Shown piece after piece: positions 53,600 to 62,865 of a stretch of DNA of 64,000 nucleotides (position 1 is the stretch's first letter; each line of letters begins with the position of its first letter). The position numbers were made by a program, and so were the translations under genes. Below the pieces are notes generated by a model. It did not search any database. It saw only the letters and a list, made by a program, of their open reading frames with translations, and had not been told where the DNA came from. Source of the DNA: Pelagomonas calceolata (Eukaryota > Sar > Pelagophyceae > Pelagomonadales > Pelagomonadaceae); assembly GCA_918797485.1 (NCBI GenBank), contig CAKKNE010000003.1, positions 2,790,001 to 2,854,000 on the forward strand, in the 5' to 3' direction.

Positions 53600-54218
53600 C
53601 TTTGGAACAGCTTTTCTATGACCTGCGACGGTGGCGGGTGACGGCGCGGTTGCCTCTCGTCAGTCTCTCCGCTCGTCTCTCTCGTGGCGGCGGCGCCCGG
53701 GGGGCGCCTCGAGAGCGGCCGGTGGCGGCGGAGCGCCAGCAGTTCGCTTGGAGTGCTGGCGGCCGCAGTGGTGGCCGCGCAGGCCTCGGAGGAGGTCTGT
53801 GGTGCCAGCGGGTGCGCAGCGGCCGCAGCAGCGGTGCAAATGCCGCTTGCTGCTAGTCCCTCGCTTACGGCGCCACAGGCGTCTCAGCGAGCAGCGTGAA
53901 GCGCTGCAGCTTGCCGTCGCGGTTAAAGCAGTCTCTCTCGCCAGTTCTTTTGGTCCCACACTGCGTCGCACGTCTCCTATTTCAGCCTCGCCGTCCACAG
54001 CACGCAAAAAGGGCGACTCGAGCCTGGACCGCGCACCCGTCCCGCCGCAAACGCGCCTTCCCAGCACTCAATGGAGTAGTCTGGAGGCGCAGGGCTCTGC
54101 CCGGTCAACAGGAGAGCCAAAATGCGCATCGGCCGCGCGCCGGCAACACAGAAACGTCCGAAAGCCGCCCACGCCGTCGCCGCGACGACTCTGAACAAAC
54201 AACTTACAAACAAGGGGG
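53600..54218. other. Long intergenic region upstream of RPL38
   Basis: This 619 bp stretch is the longest gap. It should hold the RPL38 promoter and 5' UTR and the 3' UTR of the methyltransferase gene. It has a core match, ACGCCGTCGCCGCGACG, near 54168. I see no palindromic element and no supported gene. Confidence 0.4.
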
Positions 54219-55138
54219 CTAGGAGAAGTCCACCCGCGCGAACCGCTCCTTCCCCGCCAAATCAACGAAGCTTTCGCACGCGAAAGACGGCTTCAGCAGC
54301 GCCGGCCCCGTCTCATCCAATTCGAGCCACACGCCCTTGCGATCCCCCCGCAAGACCAAGGGCGCCCGTGCCAACAACTGACGCGCGACCACCAAACCGT
54401 CGGCACCACCATCTAAAGCTCGCGGGTCCTCAAAGTCAACGACCTCGGCGTCCAAGCCTCGGAGATCCTGAGACGGGATGTAGGGCGGGTTTGATACAAT
54501 AAAGTCGAAGGCGCCCTCCAGCTGATCGGCCGATTGGCGCGACGCGTCGTATACGGATGAAAGGCCCAATTTTTTAGCGTTCCGTTTTGACAGGGAGACG
54601 GCCTCTTGTGAAATATCAATAGCGGTACAGGAAGAGCCTTCCGGCAGCTTGTTTAGTAAAGCCAGTCCGAGGCACCCGCTTCCGCAGCCGACATCCGCGA
54701 AATGTGCCGTAGACGAACCCCACCAGTCCAGCACCAAATCCACCAACTCCTCGGTCTCGGGCCTGCGGCGGCGAAGCGTCGACGGCGTTTCAGTGGACGC
54801 GCTCACCTCGGGATCAGCGTCGGCGGCTCCAACTCGAGTTCGACGTCGTGGAAGGCCCACGTGCCCACGATGTACTGGACGGGCTCCCTCGTTAATCGCC
54901 TTTCAATAAATGCGGAGAACTGTGCTTGTTCTGATGCGTCGAGGTCTCGCTTCGTCGCGATCGCGCGTGTCACCGAATTCCGGTCCGACTCGCCTAGGGC
55001 GTGGACCAGCAGCCACTCGGCCGAGGCCTGGGCCTCCGGGACCTTGGCCTTATGCAACGCGGCGACGGCGTCGCGCAGGGCGGTCCGCACCGCTACGGAC
55101 GAGGCGTGGCGGAGTAACATTGCCAGAACGAGGCGCAT
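54219..55138 (-). CDS. PrmC/HemK-family protein glutamine methyltransferase (exons 54807-55138 and 54219-54762)
   Basis: The spliced protein has 291 aa from the ATG at 55136-55138. The 44-base intron 54763-54806 is GT-AG. Joining gives LIPRPETEELVD, the exact PrmC family signature, and keeps the frame. Motif I is ADVGCGSGCLGLAL, and the catalytic NPPY is present in IVSNPPYIPS. The N-terminal helical domain (about 1-85) is the usual PrmC one. PrmC methylates the GGQ Gln of release factors. An organelle location is possible, but no clear leader is seen. Divergent from the SLC35-type gene. Confidence 0.92.
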
Positions 55139-55677
55139 CGATGCGGTCGTCAGTCGGTGGATCCAAGGCTACTCTTCGCACCCTCCGGCGACCGCTGCCG
55201 TACGCGTAGAGGCCAGCTGCAGTGATGAGAGTGCTGCACTGCCGCAATTTCTGCGAGAGTTATGCGCTGCGGCCGCGTCCAGCGACTGTAGCCGATACGT
55301 ATAGGTAGCTAGACTCAGATGCAGCCCGCAGCTATCCACGGGCGGCACTCTGCCGAGTTCAAGGCAATAATGCAGCTAGCGGCCGTGAGACACACTAGCC
55401 AGCTCGGCCAACGTAGAGCTACGCCCGACCGGCGGCGCTGGGCCGACCTGTTATTTGTTTCGGAGTTGTTTGAGCTTGTATCAAAGCCACCTGCCGCGTG
55501 CCGAAGCGCCACAGCGCACCGCCCGCCGCATACAAGACTGCCTACTGAGCAGGCGACACAGCACGCGAGGCGAGCGCGCGCGAGCATATATACGGGACGC
55601 CCGACGCCCGTCGACGCCGCACGTAACGCGTAACTAAGCACCGGTAAAAAGCGACGCGCGCCGGCGGACACAACACC
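55139..55677. other. Divergent promoter region
   Basis: This 539 bp stretch lies between the PrmC gene and the SLC35-type gene. It holds a palindromic element at 55374-55399 and no other supported feature. Confidence 0.5.
55374..55399 (+). promoter_or_regulatory. Palindromic promoter element, copy 16
   Basis: AGCTAGCG, GCCGTGAGACA, CACTAGC, between divergent genes. Confidence 0.65.
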
Positions 55678-57081
55678 ATGCTCGACGCCGCGCGGCGATT
55701 AGTGGAAGCGGTCGCGGACGCAGCAACAACCGACACACATAACCCGACGAAGGAATTAGCAAGGAAGTTGGGGGGCGGCAATCTAGGCGACGAGCTCAGA
55801 GTATTAGCCTCGAACTTTCTACTGTATGTTACATTAGTGATCGCGTGCGCCGGCCTGCAGCACTACTACTTCCCCGACTCCATAGCAAGGGCCCACGTCG
55901 TGCCGGAGACGGAGACGGCTGATGATAATGACGAAGAGCCGTTAGTGGATGAGCAGGGCGCCGGCCCGCCGTCACCCTTAGCGAGGAGGTCCTCGACGGA
56001 AGCAATAGCGTCTTTGTTTGATGATACCAAATTCAACCAAGAACACGCCACGAAGAAGGAGGTTCTTACACGATTGGGCGTTTGTGTGGCTGGTCTACTC
56101 ATCTCCTTTCTCGTGTGGGGCGTCTTGCAGGAGCGGATGCTGACCAAACCGTATGATGGGGACTACTTCACGTCGTCCTATGGCTTGGTCTTCTTGAATA
56201 GGTTGGGAGGCTTCCTCATCTCAGGAGCGATGCTCTATGTATTTTCTCCACCAGGGCATAACGCGATCGCGTATAGATTTGCCTTCCCATCAGTATCCAA
56301 CATGTTGTCGTCCTGGTGCCAGTACGAGGCCCTGAAATACGTGTCGTTCCCGACCCAGATGCTCTTCAAATGCTTCAAATTGTTTCCCATAATGGCCATG
56401 GGTAAATTGCTGGGCAACAAGAATTACCCGTCCTACGACTACGGCGTCGCTGCGGCCATTGGTGTTGGGATTGCGGTCTTCAGTGTAGCGACGGAAGACC
56501 TGGAGATCGGCCAGGACGCGATAGGAGAGATAGAAAATGTGGGAGGCACGGTCTGCGGCATCGTCCTACTGTTATTCTTCTTGGTCTTCGACTCGTTTAC
56601 GGGCCAGTACCAAGCGCGATTGTTCAACGAACACCCCGACATCTCGCCCTATCACATGATGTTCATGGTGAACACGTTTAGCATGGTCTTCTCCCTGATC
56701 ACGCTAGTGCATACGCACGAGCTCGAGTCTGCCGTAGATTTCGTGGTCACGCACCCGGCGATGCACATCCACCTCGTAGTTTTTTCATTGTGTAGCACGG
56801 TGGGCCAGCTCTTCATCTTCAAAACCATCAAGGCCTTTGGACCCGTCGTTTTCGCCATATGCATGAACACTCGTATAATAGCATCTATATTGCTATCAGC
56901 GGTGGTCTATTCCCATGACATCTCGATCACAGGCTTCATGGGTTTGGTGATCGTGTTCGGAGCAATAGCATACAGAATCAAACGCAAGATGGGCAACCAA
57001 GCGCTCGTCACGTGGGCGGAGCCGGACGATACCAAAAGCATGGACGTGTTCCACGAGTGGCACGAGCACTGCGACATGTAG
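55678..57081 (+). CDS. SLC35B2/B3-like PAPS (nucleotide-sulfate) transporter
   Basis: The 467 aa protein starts at the ATG at 55678. About ten membrane helices are seen. The pattern WGVLQERMLTKPYDGDYFTSS (in parts), VFLNRLGG, SWCQYEALKYVSFPTQMLFK and QYQARLFNEH follows the SLC35B family, whose members move PAPS into the Golgi for sulfation. A long acidic loop at about 75-110 is not usual for the family. The substrate is inferred from this family, and UDP-sugar transport (B1-like) cannot be ruled out. Confidence 0.85.
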   Translation: MLDAARRLVEAVADAATTDTHNPTKELARKLGGGNLGDELRVLASNFLLYVTLVIACAGLQHYYFPDSIARAHVVPETETADDNDEEPLVDEQGAGPPSPLARRSSTEAIASLFDDTKFNQEHATKKEVLTRLGVCVAGLLISFLVWGVLQERMLTKPYDGDYFTSSYGLVFLNRLGGFLISGAMLYVFSPPGHNAIAYRFAFPSVSNMLSSWCQYEALKYVSFPTQMLFKCFKLFPIMAMGKLLGNKNYPSYDYGVAAAIGVGIAVFSVATEDLEIGQDAIGEIENVGGTVCGIVLLLFFLVFDSFTGQYQARLFNEHPDISPYHMMFMVNTFSMVFSLITLVHTHELESAVDFVVTHPAMHIHLVVFSLCSTVGQLFIFKTIKAFGPVVFAICMNTRIIASILLSAVVYSHDISITGFMGLVIVFGAIAYRIKRKMGNQALVTWAEPDDTKSMDVFHEWHEHCDM

Positions 57082-57465
57082 TCTTCGGCGCGTAAGGATG
57101 TGAGTATATGACTCCTTTCGCTCGCGGTGTTTTTGTCGCGGTGCTAGGACTAGCGGCCGGCGCGGCGACGGCGTCGACCTGAAACCCGTCGGGCGGCCAT
57201 CTGTCAGTTTGAGGGTGTACGCTCCGGGGCGCGGCTTCCAGTCAGCTAGCGGCTGTAAGACACTAGCAAGCCAGCAAGCCCAATTTTGCTAGGCTGCTGT
57301 GGCCCGCGTCGTGGCATTTGGCAGCGTGAATTGCACGTGGTAGATCAATACCTGCTGTGCATTCATCAATTACGCCACGACACTGCAGTTTAAAGCACCG
57401 TAATTGCTCCACAAGCTGCATCGGTGATCCGTAATTTTTTCAGCGGAGCGTCAGCAGAGGCTACA
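57082..57465. other. Intergenic region upstream of the exostosin gene
   Basis: This lies between two plus-strand genes. It holds a palindromic element at 57244-57267, and a pyrimidine-rich stretch with CAG near 57440. Confidence 0.45.
57244..57267 (+). promoter_or_regulatory. Palindromic promoter element, copy 17
   Basis: AGCTAGCG, GCTGTAAGA, CACTAGC, the consensus form. It lies 198 bp upstream of the exostosin gene, with no divergent partner. Confidence 0.7.
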
Positions 57466-59253
57466 ATGCGCGCCCCCACGACGCTAGGACTCGCTGCGCT
57501 GCTGCTCCTGGCGCTGGGCGGCCTCTACCTCTCGCACGTGTCGCTCGCGGCCGACCCCGCACACCACGCGCCGCAGGGCGACCTCCTCGCGCGCCTGCGG
57601 GCTACGGAGCAGCGCGCGGCCGCAGCTGAAAAACTCGCGGCCGACGCCATCGCGCACGCGCGCGAGATGCGCCTCGCGCGCGACGCGGCCGCCGCCGGGC
57701 GGCCCGCGCCCCAGGCGCCTGTCGTCGCCGCATCAACGCATCGGGACGCGCCGCCCGCGGCACAAAGCGTCGAGGCGGCCATCGAGTCCTGGCTCGCCGC
57801 GCCGCCCTCCTTACCGGCGCCGCCGGCCGCGCCGCCTAAACGGACGCCGGGCCCGCTCTCTACCTATGAGCCGCCGGCGCCGCCCAAACGCGTTCATGAC
57901 GGCGGCGCATCGACAGAGAAGAAGTTGACAATAGCGCAAAGCCTCGGCCGCAAGCGCGAGACCATCGCCGACCGCGTCACGCACACACCACCCGCAAAAA
58001 AAGGACCAGTGAGCCCGTACAACCCGGTTAAGCCCTACCCTGGAAGCTTGGACGTGTGCTACGACCACGAGGGTGAATCTGAGAGAGTCTGCGTCTCCCC
58101 GGAGATCCAGTTCCGCACGCGCAGCAAGGTCCACTGGATTCCCGCGGACCCGTCCAAGCCCGGTTGGCGCTTCCATTTACTCGTTGAAGATGGGTTTGCG
58201 AAGCACCCTTTTATTGAACCTGTTATGGATGCAACAGGGGCGGACTTCGTTTTATACTTACCGGTCTCGACGCGGACGCCTCCTTCGTGGATCAGAGACA
58301 AGAAGGAACAACGACAATTAATCGTGCTAGACGAGGGCGACGGCGCCGGCTATTTTCCCGCCGTGAAGCAAGATGATTACTTGGCGTATTTCAAAAGATC
58401 CTGGGTGTCGAAGCGAGATGGCGCGTATACCGGGCACGGTCGACGGTACCAGCGGCACTACTACCCGTTAGCTTACTCCATTGCCGATTCCTACTTTGAT
58501 GCGGCGAACATGGGCAAAATGGCAAGAACCATCGACATCTTGTGTAGCAACCGGCCCCACGAGCGCCAGCCGACTAGATCACGAATCGTGAGCTGGATCC
58601 ACGACTACCTCGAGAAGCATGCCGACGTGAAGGGTATTGCTGGAGATGTGAATAGCGGCGGTCGCAGAGAAATCAACGAGGTCTACTTCAATTCGATGCG
58701 GAGGGCGAAGATCGTCGTGACGTGTAATCCGAGCCATTGGGAGGGCGACTTCCGGACGTTCGAGGCGCTGGCTTCCGGTGCTTTGGTGTTCGTCGACGAG
58801 ATGTACACGCCGCACCCGCGACCGTTTGTGGATGGGGAGCACGTCGTTGTTTACGACAACTCGGATCCGGACGCGTTCTTCCAGAAGCTGGACTATTATC
58901 TTTCTCATCCTCAAGAGGCGCAGAAGCTCGCCGCGGCTGGCTTGAGACATGCTCTTCGCTATCACAGAGCCGTGTCGCGGCTGGACTTTGTGTTGCGGAG
59001 CGCGCACGAGCTGCGAGCGGAGGAGTCGTCATATACTTACACTGCTCAACAAATAAAGGACGACGTCAAGGCTACCACGCAAGTAGAACCTATCGTCGAT
59101 ATCGGCGGCGCTTATCGGGATGTCAAGTCCGTGAGTGCGACCGCGAACGTGGGGCGGAGGAAGAAGCCGGCGCCGCTGTCGAAGGACGACATCCAGCGGC
59201 TCGTGCAGCAGAACCGGGCCCACCGGAAGAGCCTCGGGTTCAAGCGCCGTTAG
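57466..59253 (+). CDS. Exostosin-family (GT47) glycosyltransferase
   Basis: The protein has 595 aa from the ATG at 57466 (upstream frame starts with GTG). It is a type II membrane protein: one helix at about 8-25, an Ala/Pro-rich stem to about 140, then an exostosin domain. The body holds LDICYDH-like segments and IVVTCNPSHWEGDFRTFEALASGALVFVDE (in parts), which resembles the donor-binding part of GT47. Such enzymes add sugars to cell-wall or matrix glycans in the Golgi. Substrate unknown. Confidence 0.8.
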   Translation: MRAPTTLGLAALLLLALGGLYLSHVSLAADPAHHAPQGDLLARLRATEQRAAAAEKLAADAIAHAREMRLARDAAAAGRPAPQAPVVAASTHRDAPPAAQSVEAAIESWLAAPPSLPAPPAAPPKRTPGPLSTYEPPAPPKRVHDGGASTEKKLTIAQSLGRKRETIADRVTHTPPAKKGPVSPYNPVKPYPGSLDVCYDHEGESERVCVSPEIQFRTRSKVHWIPADPSKPGWRFHLLVEDGFAKHPFIEPVMDATGADFVLYLPVSTRTPPSWIRDKKEQRQLIVLDEGDGAGYFPAVKQDDYLAYFKRSWVSKRDGAYTGHGRRYQRHYYPLAYSIADSYFDAANMGKMARTIDILCSNRPHERQPTRSRIVSWIHDYLEKHADVKGIAGDVNSGGRREINEVYFNSMRRAKIVVTCNPSHWEGDFRTFEALASGALVFVDEMYTPHPRPFVDGEHVVVYDNSDPDAFFQKLDYYLSHPQEAQKLAAAGLRHALRYHRAVSRLDFVLRSAHELRAEESSYTYTAQQIKDDVKATTQVEPIVDIGGAYRDVKSVSATANVGRRKKPAPLSKDDIQRLVQQNRAHRKSLGFKRR

Positions 59254-59495
59254 AGGTAATGTGTGTCGTTTGTTGAGTATGTGTCCCCTACACCCAAAAA
59301 CCCGTTTTGCCACGGCCCGACCGCGTCGTCCGCGGTCCGGCGCGTCTCGCGTCGGCTTGCCACCCTTGATTCTGCGAGCACGCCTCGTCGTCGTCTCGAC
59401 GCGCTGGCATAGTTACATCTCTTGTAACTCAAATCACTGAAATCAGCTTGCTTAAGTTGGTTTCACTCCTCTCGTTATCGCACACGTGGACAGGG

Positions 59496-60579
59496 ATGCG
59501 GGCGCTCGCCGTCCTGGCCTTCGCGGCGGCGTGCCCGCGCGCCGCAGCGCTGGTCGTGTACTACAACGTTTTCAGCAAGAACGTCGCGACGGCCGTCGAG
59601 ATCGTCTACGAGCAGCTCACGGAGCTGAGAGCGGCGCCCATCTGGGACGATGTGGAAGAAATCCGCTACAGCACGATCGGCAAGGGCAAGATGCGAAACC
59701 ACGTCGAGAGGATCTGCCGCGAGGTCAACGCGACGACGTGTCGACGCCTCGGGAGCCACAAAACGGGCCACGAGGAGCGGACGCTGACGCCTCTCCACGC
59801 GTTCTGCACGAAGAACCCTGAGGCGTCGGTCGCTTACTGTGTGGAAATCAAAATTCAGACGCCCCACGCCACCGACGCGATGCAACCTAACTCACTGGTT
59901 GATTTCCACACAGGTCGCTTACCTGCACGACAAGGGCTCCTTTCGGAACGTCTTCAATCGCTCGGTCCGCGGGCGCCAGAAACGGCTCCGCCAGGCGTTG
60001 TTGCGCGGCCTCGGCAGCGTCGGCTGCCTCGCGGCGATCACGAAGGGCGACGCCTGCGACGTCTGCTCGACGCACTTCACGGCGCTCCCGCACCAGCACA
60101 CGAAGGGCAACATGTGGCTCGCCTCGTGCCGCTACGTCGCCACGCTCCTGGCGCCACCGTCGTTCCAGAAGGGCATGGACGCGTATTGGGGGCGGCTCGG
60201 CTTCGACAAGGGCGGCACGCTGCTGGGGACGCCCTGGGTCGGCACGGGACGGTACGCCATGGAGCACTGGGTCCACTCGCATCCGTCCGTGCGACCGTGC
60301 GACGTCTCCGAGAAGCCCCTGGAGACGCTCGAGGACATGATCCAGCTCGCGTCGGGCGGCTGGGACTCGTCCGTCGCGACGGCGGCGCCGCGCGTCGACG
60401 CGACACATCCGGGCGCCGGCGAGGCGCTCGGCGAGCGCATCCGCGGCCCGATCCCGAAGAACAAACGGAACTTCAGTACGATCGTGGGCGAGTGGCAAAC
60501 GCTGTATGGAGAGGTGCCCCCCGAGTCGTCGCTCCTGTTGCGGAAGTACCGGCAGATGTACGGCGTGCCTGCCCGATAG
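59496..60579 (+). CDS. Secreted-type protein with YLHDKGS motif, split by an introner (exons 59496-59828 and 59914-60579)
   Basis: The spliced protein has 332 aa from the ATG at 59496. A signal peptide covers about residues 1-18. Splicing joins NPEAS and VAYLHDKGSFRN. YLH(D/N)KGS and CDVCSTHFTALPHQHTKGNMW (in parts) recall a stramenopile protein family sometimes listed as glycosyltransferase-like, but I cannot name the enzyme. It has many Cys in pairs, as expected for a secreted protein. Both halves are out of frame without splicing. Confidence 0.75.
59838..59912 (+). mobile_element. Introner element with perfect 14-base inverted repeats
   Basis: A 75-base element with ends TGTGTGGAAATCAA and TTGATTTCCACACA. 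It is flanked by perfect 10-base target copies GGTCGCTTAC (59828-59837 and 59913-59922). The intron is 59829-59913, 85 bases, GT-AG, with GT from the target copy and AG shared by the element and target. Splicing restores the original coding sequence exactly. ACTCACTGG near the 3' end may be the branch point. The inner core is like that of 26866. Confidence 0.92.
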
Positions 60580-60608
60580 GCCGCGACTAACTTGTACACG
60601 TTCCTAGC

Positions 60609-60632
60609 AGCTAGCGGCTGTAAGACACTAGC
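60609..60632 (+). promoter_or_regulatory. Palindromic promoter element, copy 18
   Basis: AGCTAGCG, GCTGTAAGA, CACTAGC, identical to the copy at 57244. It lies 184 bp upstream of the pyrophosphorylase gene and 29 bp after the previous stop. Confidence 0.7.
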
Positions 60633-60816
60633 TTCCCAGGGAGAGAGGAGCCGACGCTTAACTCTAGGCAGGAGTGCGGCTGGGCGCATAGAGAGCCGTC
60701 AAACCGTTTCTCGCATCGATCCAACCGCGTCGACGAGCTGTGCTGAATCGGCGCGCACGCAGTCGCACAGTAAAGCTGCATCACTGACAGCACACAAAAG
60801 CAAGACAAAAGCACAA

Positions 60817-62754
60817 ATGGGTGCGGGAGTGAGCGGCAACCAAGGCAAACCATCCATCCTCGCGGGCGCCGGTCGCGGCCGCGCCTTCGATGCCGAGACC
60901 GACGCGGCCGCGCTGCGGCTCCTCGAAGAACAGAAACATGTGTTCGCCGACTGGTCATCAGTACGACAGAGCTTAGAAAATGGTGCAATCATACAAGGCC
61001 GCGACCGCAACATCCTGGACGCACTCGTGGAGCTCGACGCGCGCCTCGACTTAACAGCATACACGACGACCGCGAAGCGATTACTACAGGACGCGACGAA
61101 CAAAGTAAATCCCTTAGAAGGCTGGACGCCGTCCGTGCCGCAAGGCGATCTGCTAGAAGCCCATTCCGAAGAGTGGCGAGCCATGGAGCGTGTCGGTTTG
61201 CGCGAAGTCGGTGCGTGCGCGTTTGTGCTAGTTGCTGGTGGGTTAGGTGAAAGACTAGGCTACGACGGCATCAAGGTTTCTCTACCAGCGGAAAGCACGA
61301 CGGGGACGTGTTATCTGGAGTTGTACATCAAGACGATCCTCGCGTTCGAGCGTAGAAGTGCCACTACTCAACTACCTTTATGTTTGATGCTCTCCAAGGA
61401 CACGGAAGCCGCGACGCGCGCTCTACTAAAAGAGCATAACAACTTCGGCATGCGTGCCGACCAGATTTCGTTCGTGGTCCAGGCGGGCGTGCCGGCGCTT
61501 AGCGACGACAAGGCTCGTTTCGTGTTAGATCATGACAATATACTGTGCAAGCCCCACGGCCACGGCGACGTCCATTCGCTACTAGCACAGAGTGGCTTAC
61601 CGAAGAAATGGCTCGACCGAGGGTTGAAACGCGTGTTTTTTTTCCAGGACACGAACGCGTTTGCCCTTCGAACACTACTCCCAGCTCTCGGTAGCGCCGC
61701 GTCGCGAAACTTAGATGTATGTTCTACATGTGTTGAAAGGAGAGCGGGCGAGGCCATGGGCGCCTTATGTCTCCTCAAGAAAGATAATAAGTCACTGTTG
61801 AAAAACGTGGAATACAACCAGTTGGAGCCGTTGCTCCTCGCAGCGACGGGCAAGGGCGACGTCGAGACTCCATCACCGTACCCGGGCAACACGAACCAGC
61901 TCATCATCTCATTACAAGGTGAGCACGGCTACGTTGCTACCTTAGAAAGGACGGGCGGTAATGTACCAGAATTTGTGAACCCGAAATTCAACGCAAATAG
62001 AACCTTCAAGAAGCCCGCTCGTTTAGAATGCATGATGCAGGACTACCCTCAGTTACTACAAGGTGGTTCGGTGGGCTTCGTTACTTTATCCCGGAAAGCT
62101 GTGCGCGAGTACGCCCCGGTCAAGAACTCTCCGGCAAGTGCGATCGATAAAGTGAAGCAGGGGCTGGACGCGCACTGCGCTTCTTCGGGTGAGGCCGACT
62201 TCTACGCGCTTCACGGCGATTTTTTGCGTTGCGGTCGCGACGTCGTGATTGGTGGCAAAGAACCTGGCGTATACCGAGGTCTATCTATCGAAATGCCGCC
62301 GCGCATTGTTCTCTCTCCCTCGTTCGCTTTGATTGAGGATGATGTCATCAGTAAAGTAAAGGGCGTCACTGTGAAACAAGGAGCTACTCTAGTGATCGAG
62401 GGCGAAGGCTCGGTCGAGCTCGAGGATGTTATAGTAGAGGAGGGTTCTGCATTGCGCATTTCTACTGGTGAAGGGGTGGTGCTGCGCGTGCTGGGTTTGA
62501 AAGTTGCGAACGCCGGGTATCGGGTCGAGGCTCCGGGTGTTACAAAAGCGGAGGTGATCCGAGGCTTCCGCATTGTGAGAAGGGACGAGACTCATCTGAA
62601 ATTTGAGGAGCCGGGGTCCTACGCCGTCGCGCCTTTGGATTTGAGTAGTGACGACGAGGACGAAGACGACGCGTCGCGCCTTCCTCTAATACTCGGCGCG
62701 GCGGCGGTGGCGGTTTTGGCTGTTCTGTTGATGCGGTATCGTAGGATAAGTTAG
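60817..62754 (+). CDS. UDP-sugar pyrophosphorylase, membrane-tethered form
   Basis: The protein has 645 aa from the ATG at 60817. The frame upstream starts at a TTG. The nucleotidyl-transferase core shows VAGGLGERLGYDGIKVSLP, TGTCYLELYI and YPGNTNQLIISLQ, as in plant UDP-sugar pyrophosphorylase (USP), which makes UDP-sugars from sugar-1-phosphates and UTP. The N-terminus MGAGVSGN fits an N-myristoylation site. The C-terminus has a membrane helix LPLILGAAAVAVLAVLLM with an RYRR tail. Plant USP is soluble, so this dual tether is unusual. Confidence 0.9.
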   Translation: MGAGVSGNQGKPSILAGAGRGRAFDAETDAAALRLLEEQKHVFADWSSVRQSLENGAIIQGRDRNILDALVELDARLDLTAYTTTAKRLLQDATNKVNPLEGWTPSVPQGDLLEAHSEEWRAMERVGLREVGACAFVLVAGGLGERLGYDGIKVSLPAESTTGTCYLELYIKTILAFERRSATTQLPLCLMLSKDTEAATRALLKEHNNFGMRADQISFVVQAGVPALSDDKARFVLDHDNILCKPHGHGDVHSLLAQSGLPKKWLDRGLKRVFFFQDTNAFALRTLLPALGSAASRNLDVCSTCVERRAGEAMGALCLLKKDNKSLLKNVEYNQLEPLLLAATGKGDVETPSPYPGNTNQLIISLQGEHGYVATLERTGGNVPEFVNPKFNANRTFKKPARLECMMQDYPQLLQGGSVGFVTLSRKAVREYAPVKNSPASAIDKVKQGLDAHCASSGEADFYALHGDFLRCGRDVVIGGKEPGVYRGLSIEMPPRIVLSPSFALIEDDVISKVKGVTVKQGATLVIEGEGSVELEDVIVEEGSALRISTGEGVVLRVLGLKVANAGYRVEAPGVTKAEVIRGFRIVRRDETHLKFEEPGSYAVAPLDLSSDDEDEDDASRLPLILGAAAVAVLAVLLMRYRRIS

Positions 62755-62865
62755 ACTTACATTAGACTTGCGCGAATCGCGGCAGTATATATGAACAGGA
62801 CATGTACAGGTGGTCGTATGCGTCAATATGTGCAGGGGTATGGACAGGGCATCAAGACCAGAGAA

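Noticed and set aside
59829-60590. Reading the 59448 frame on past the introner as one protein
   Set aside because: After 59828 the frame reads the element and then the wrong frame of exon 2; the spliced version restores a conserved-looking secreted protein.
4250-60632. Palindromic repeats as tRNA or small RNA genes
   Set aside because: They are only 20-26 bases, without a T-loop or acceptor stem, and I see no A/B-box pair around them.
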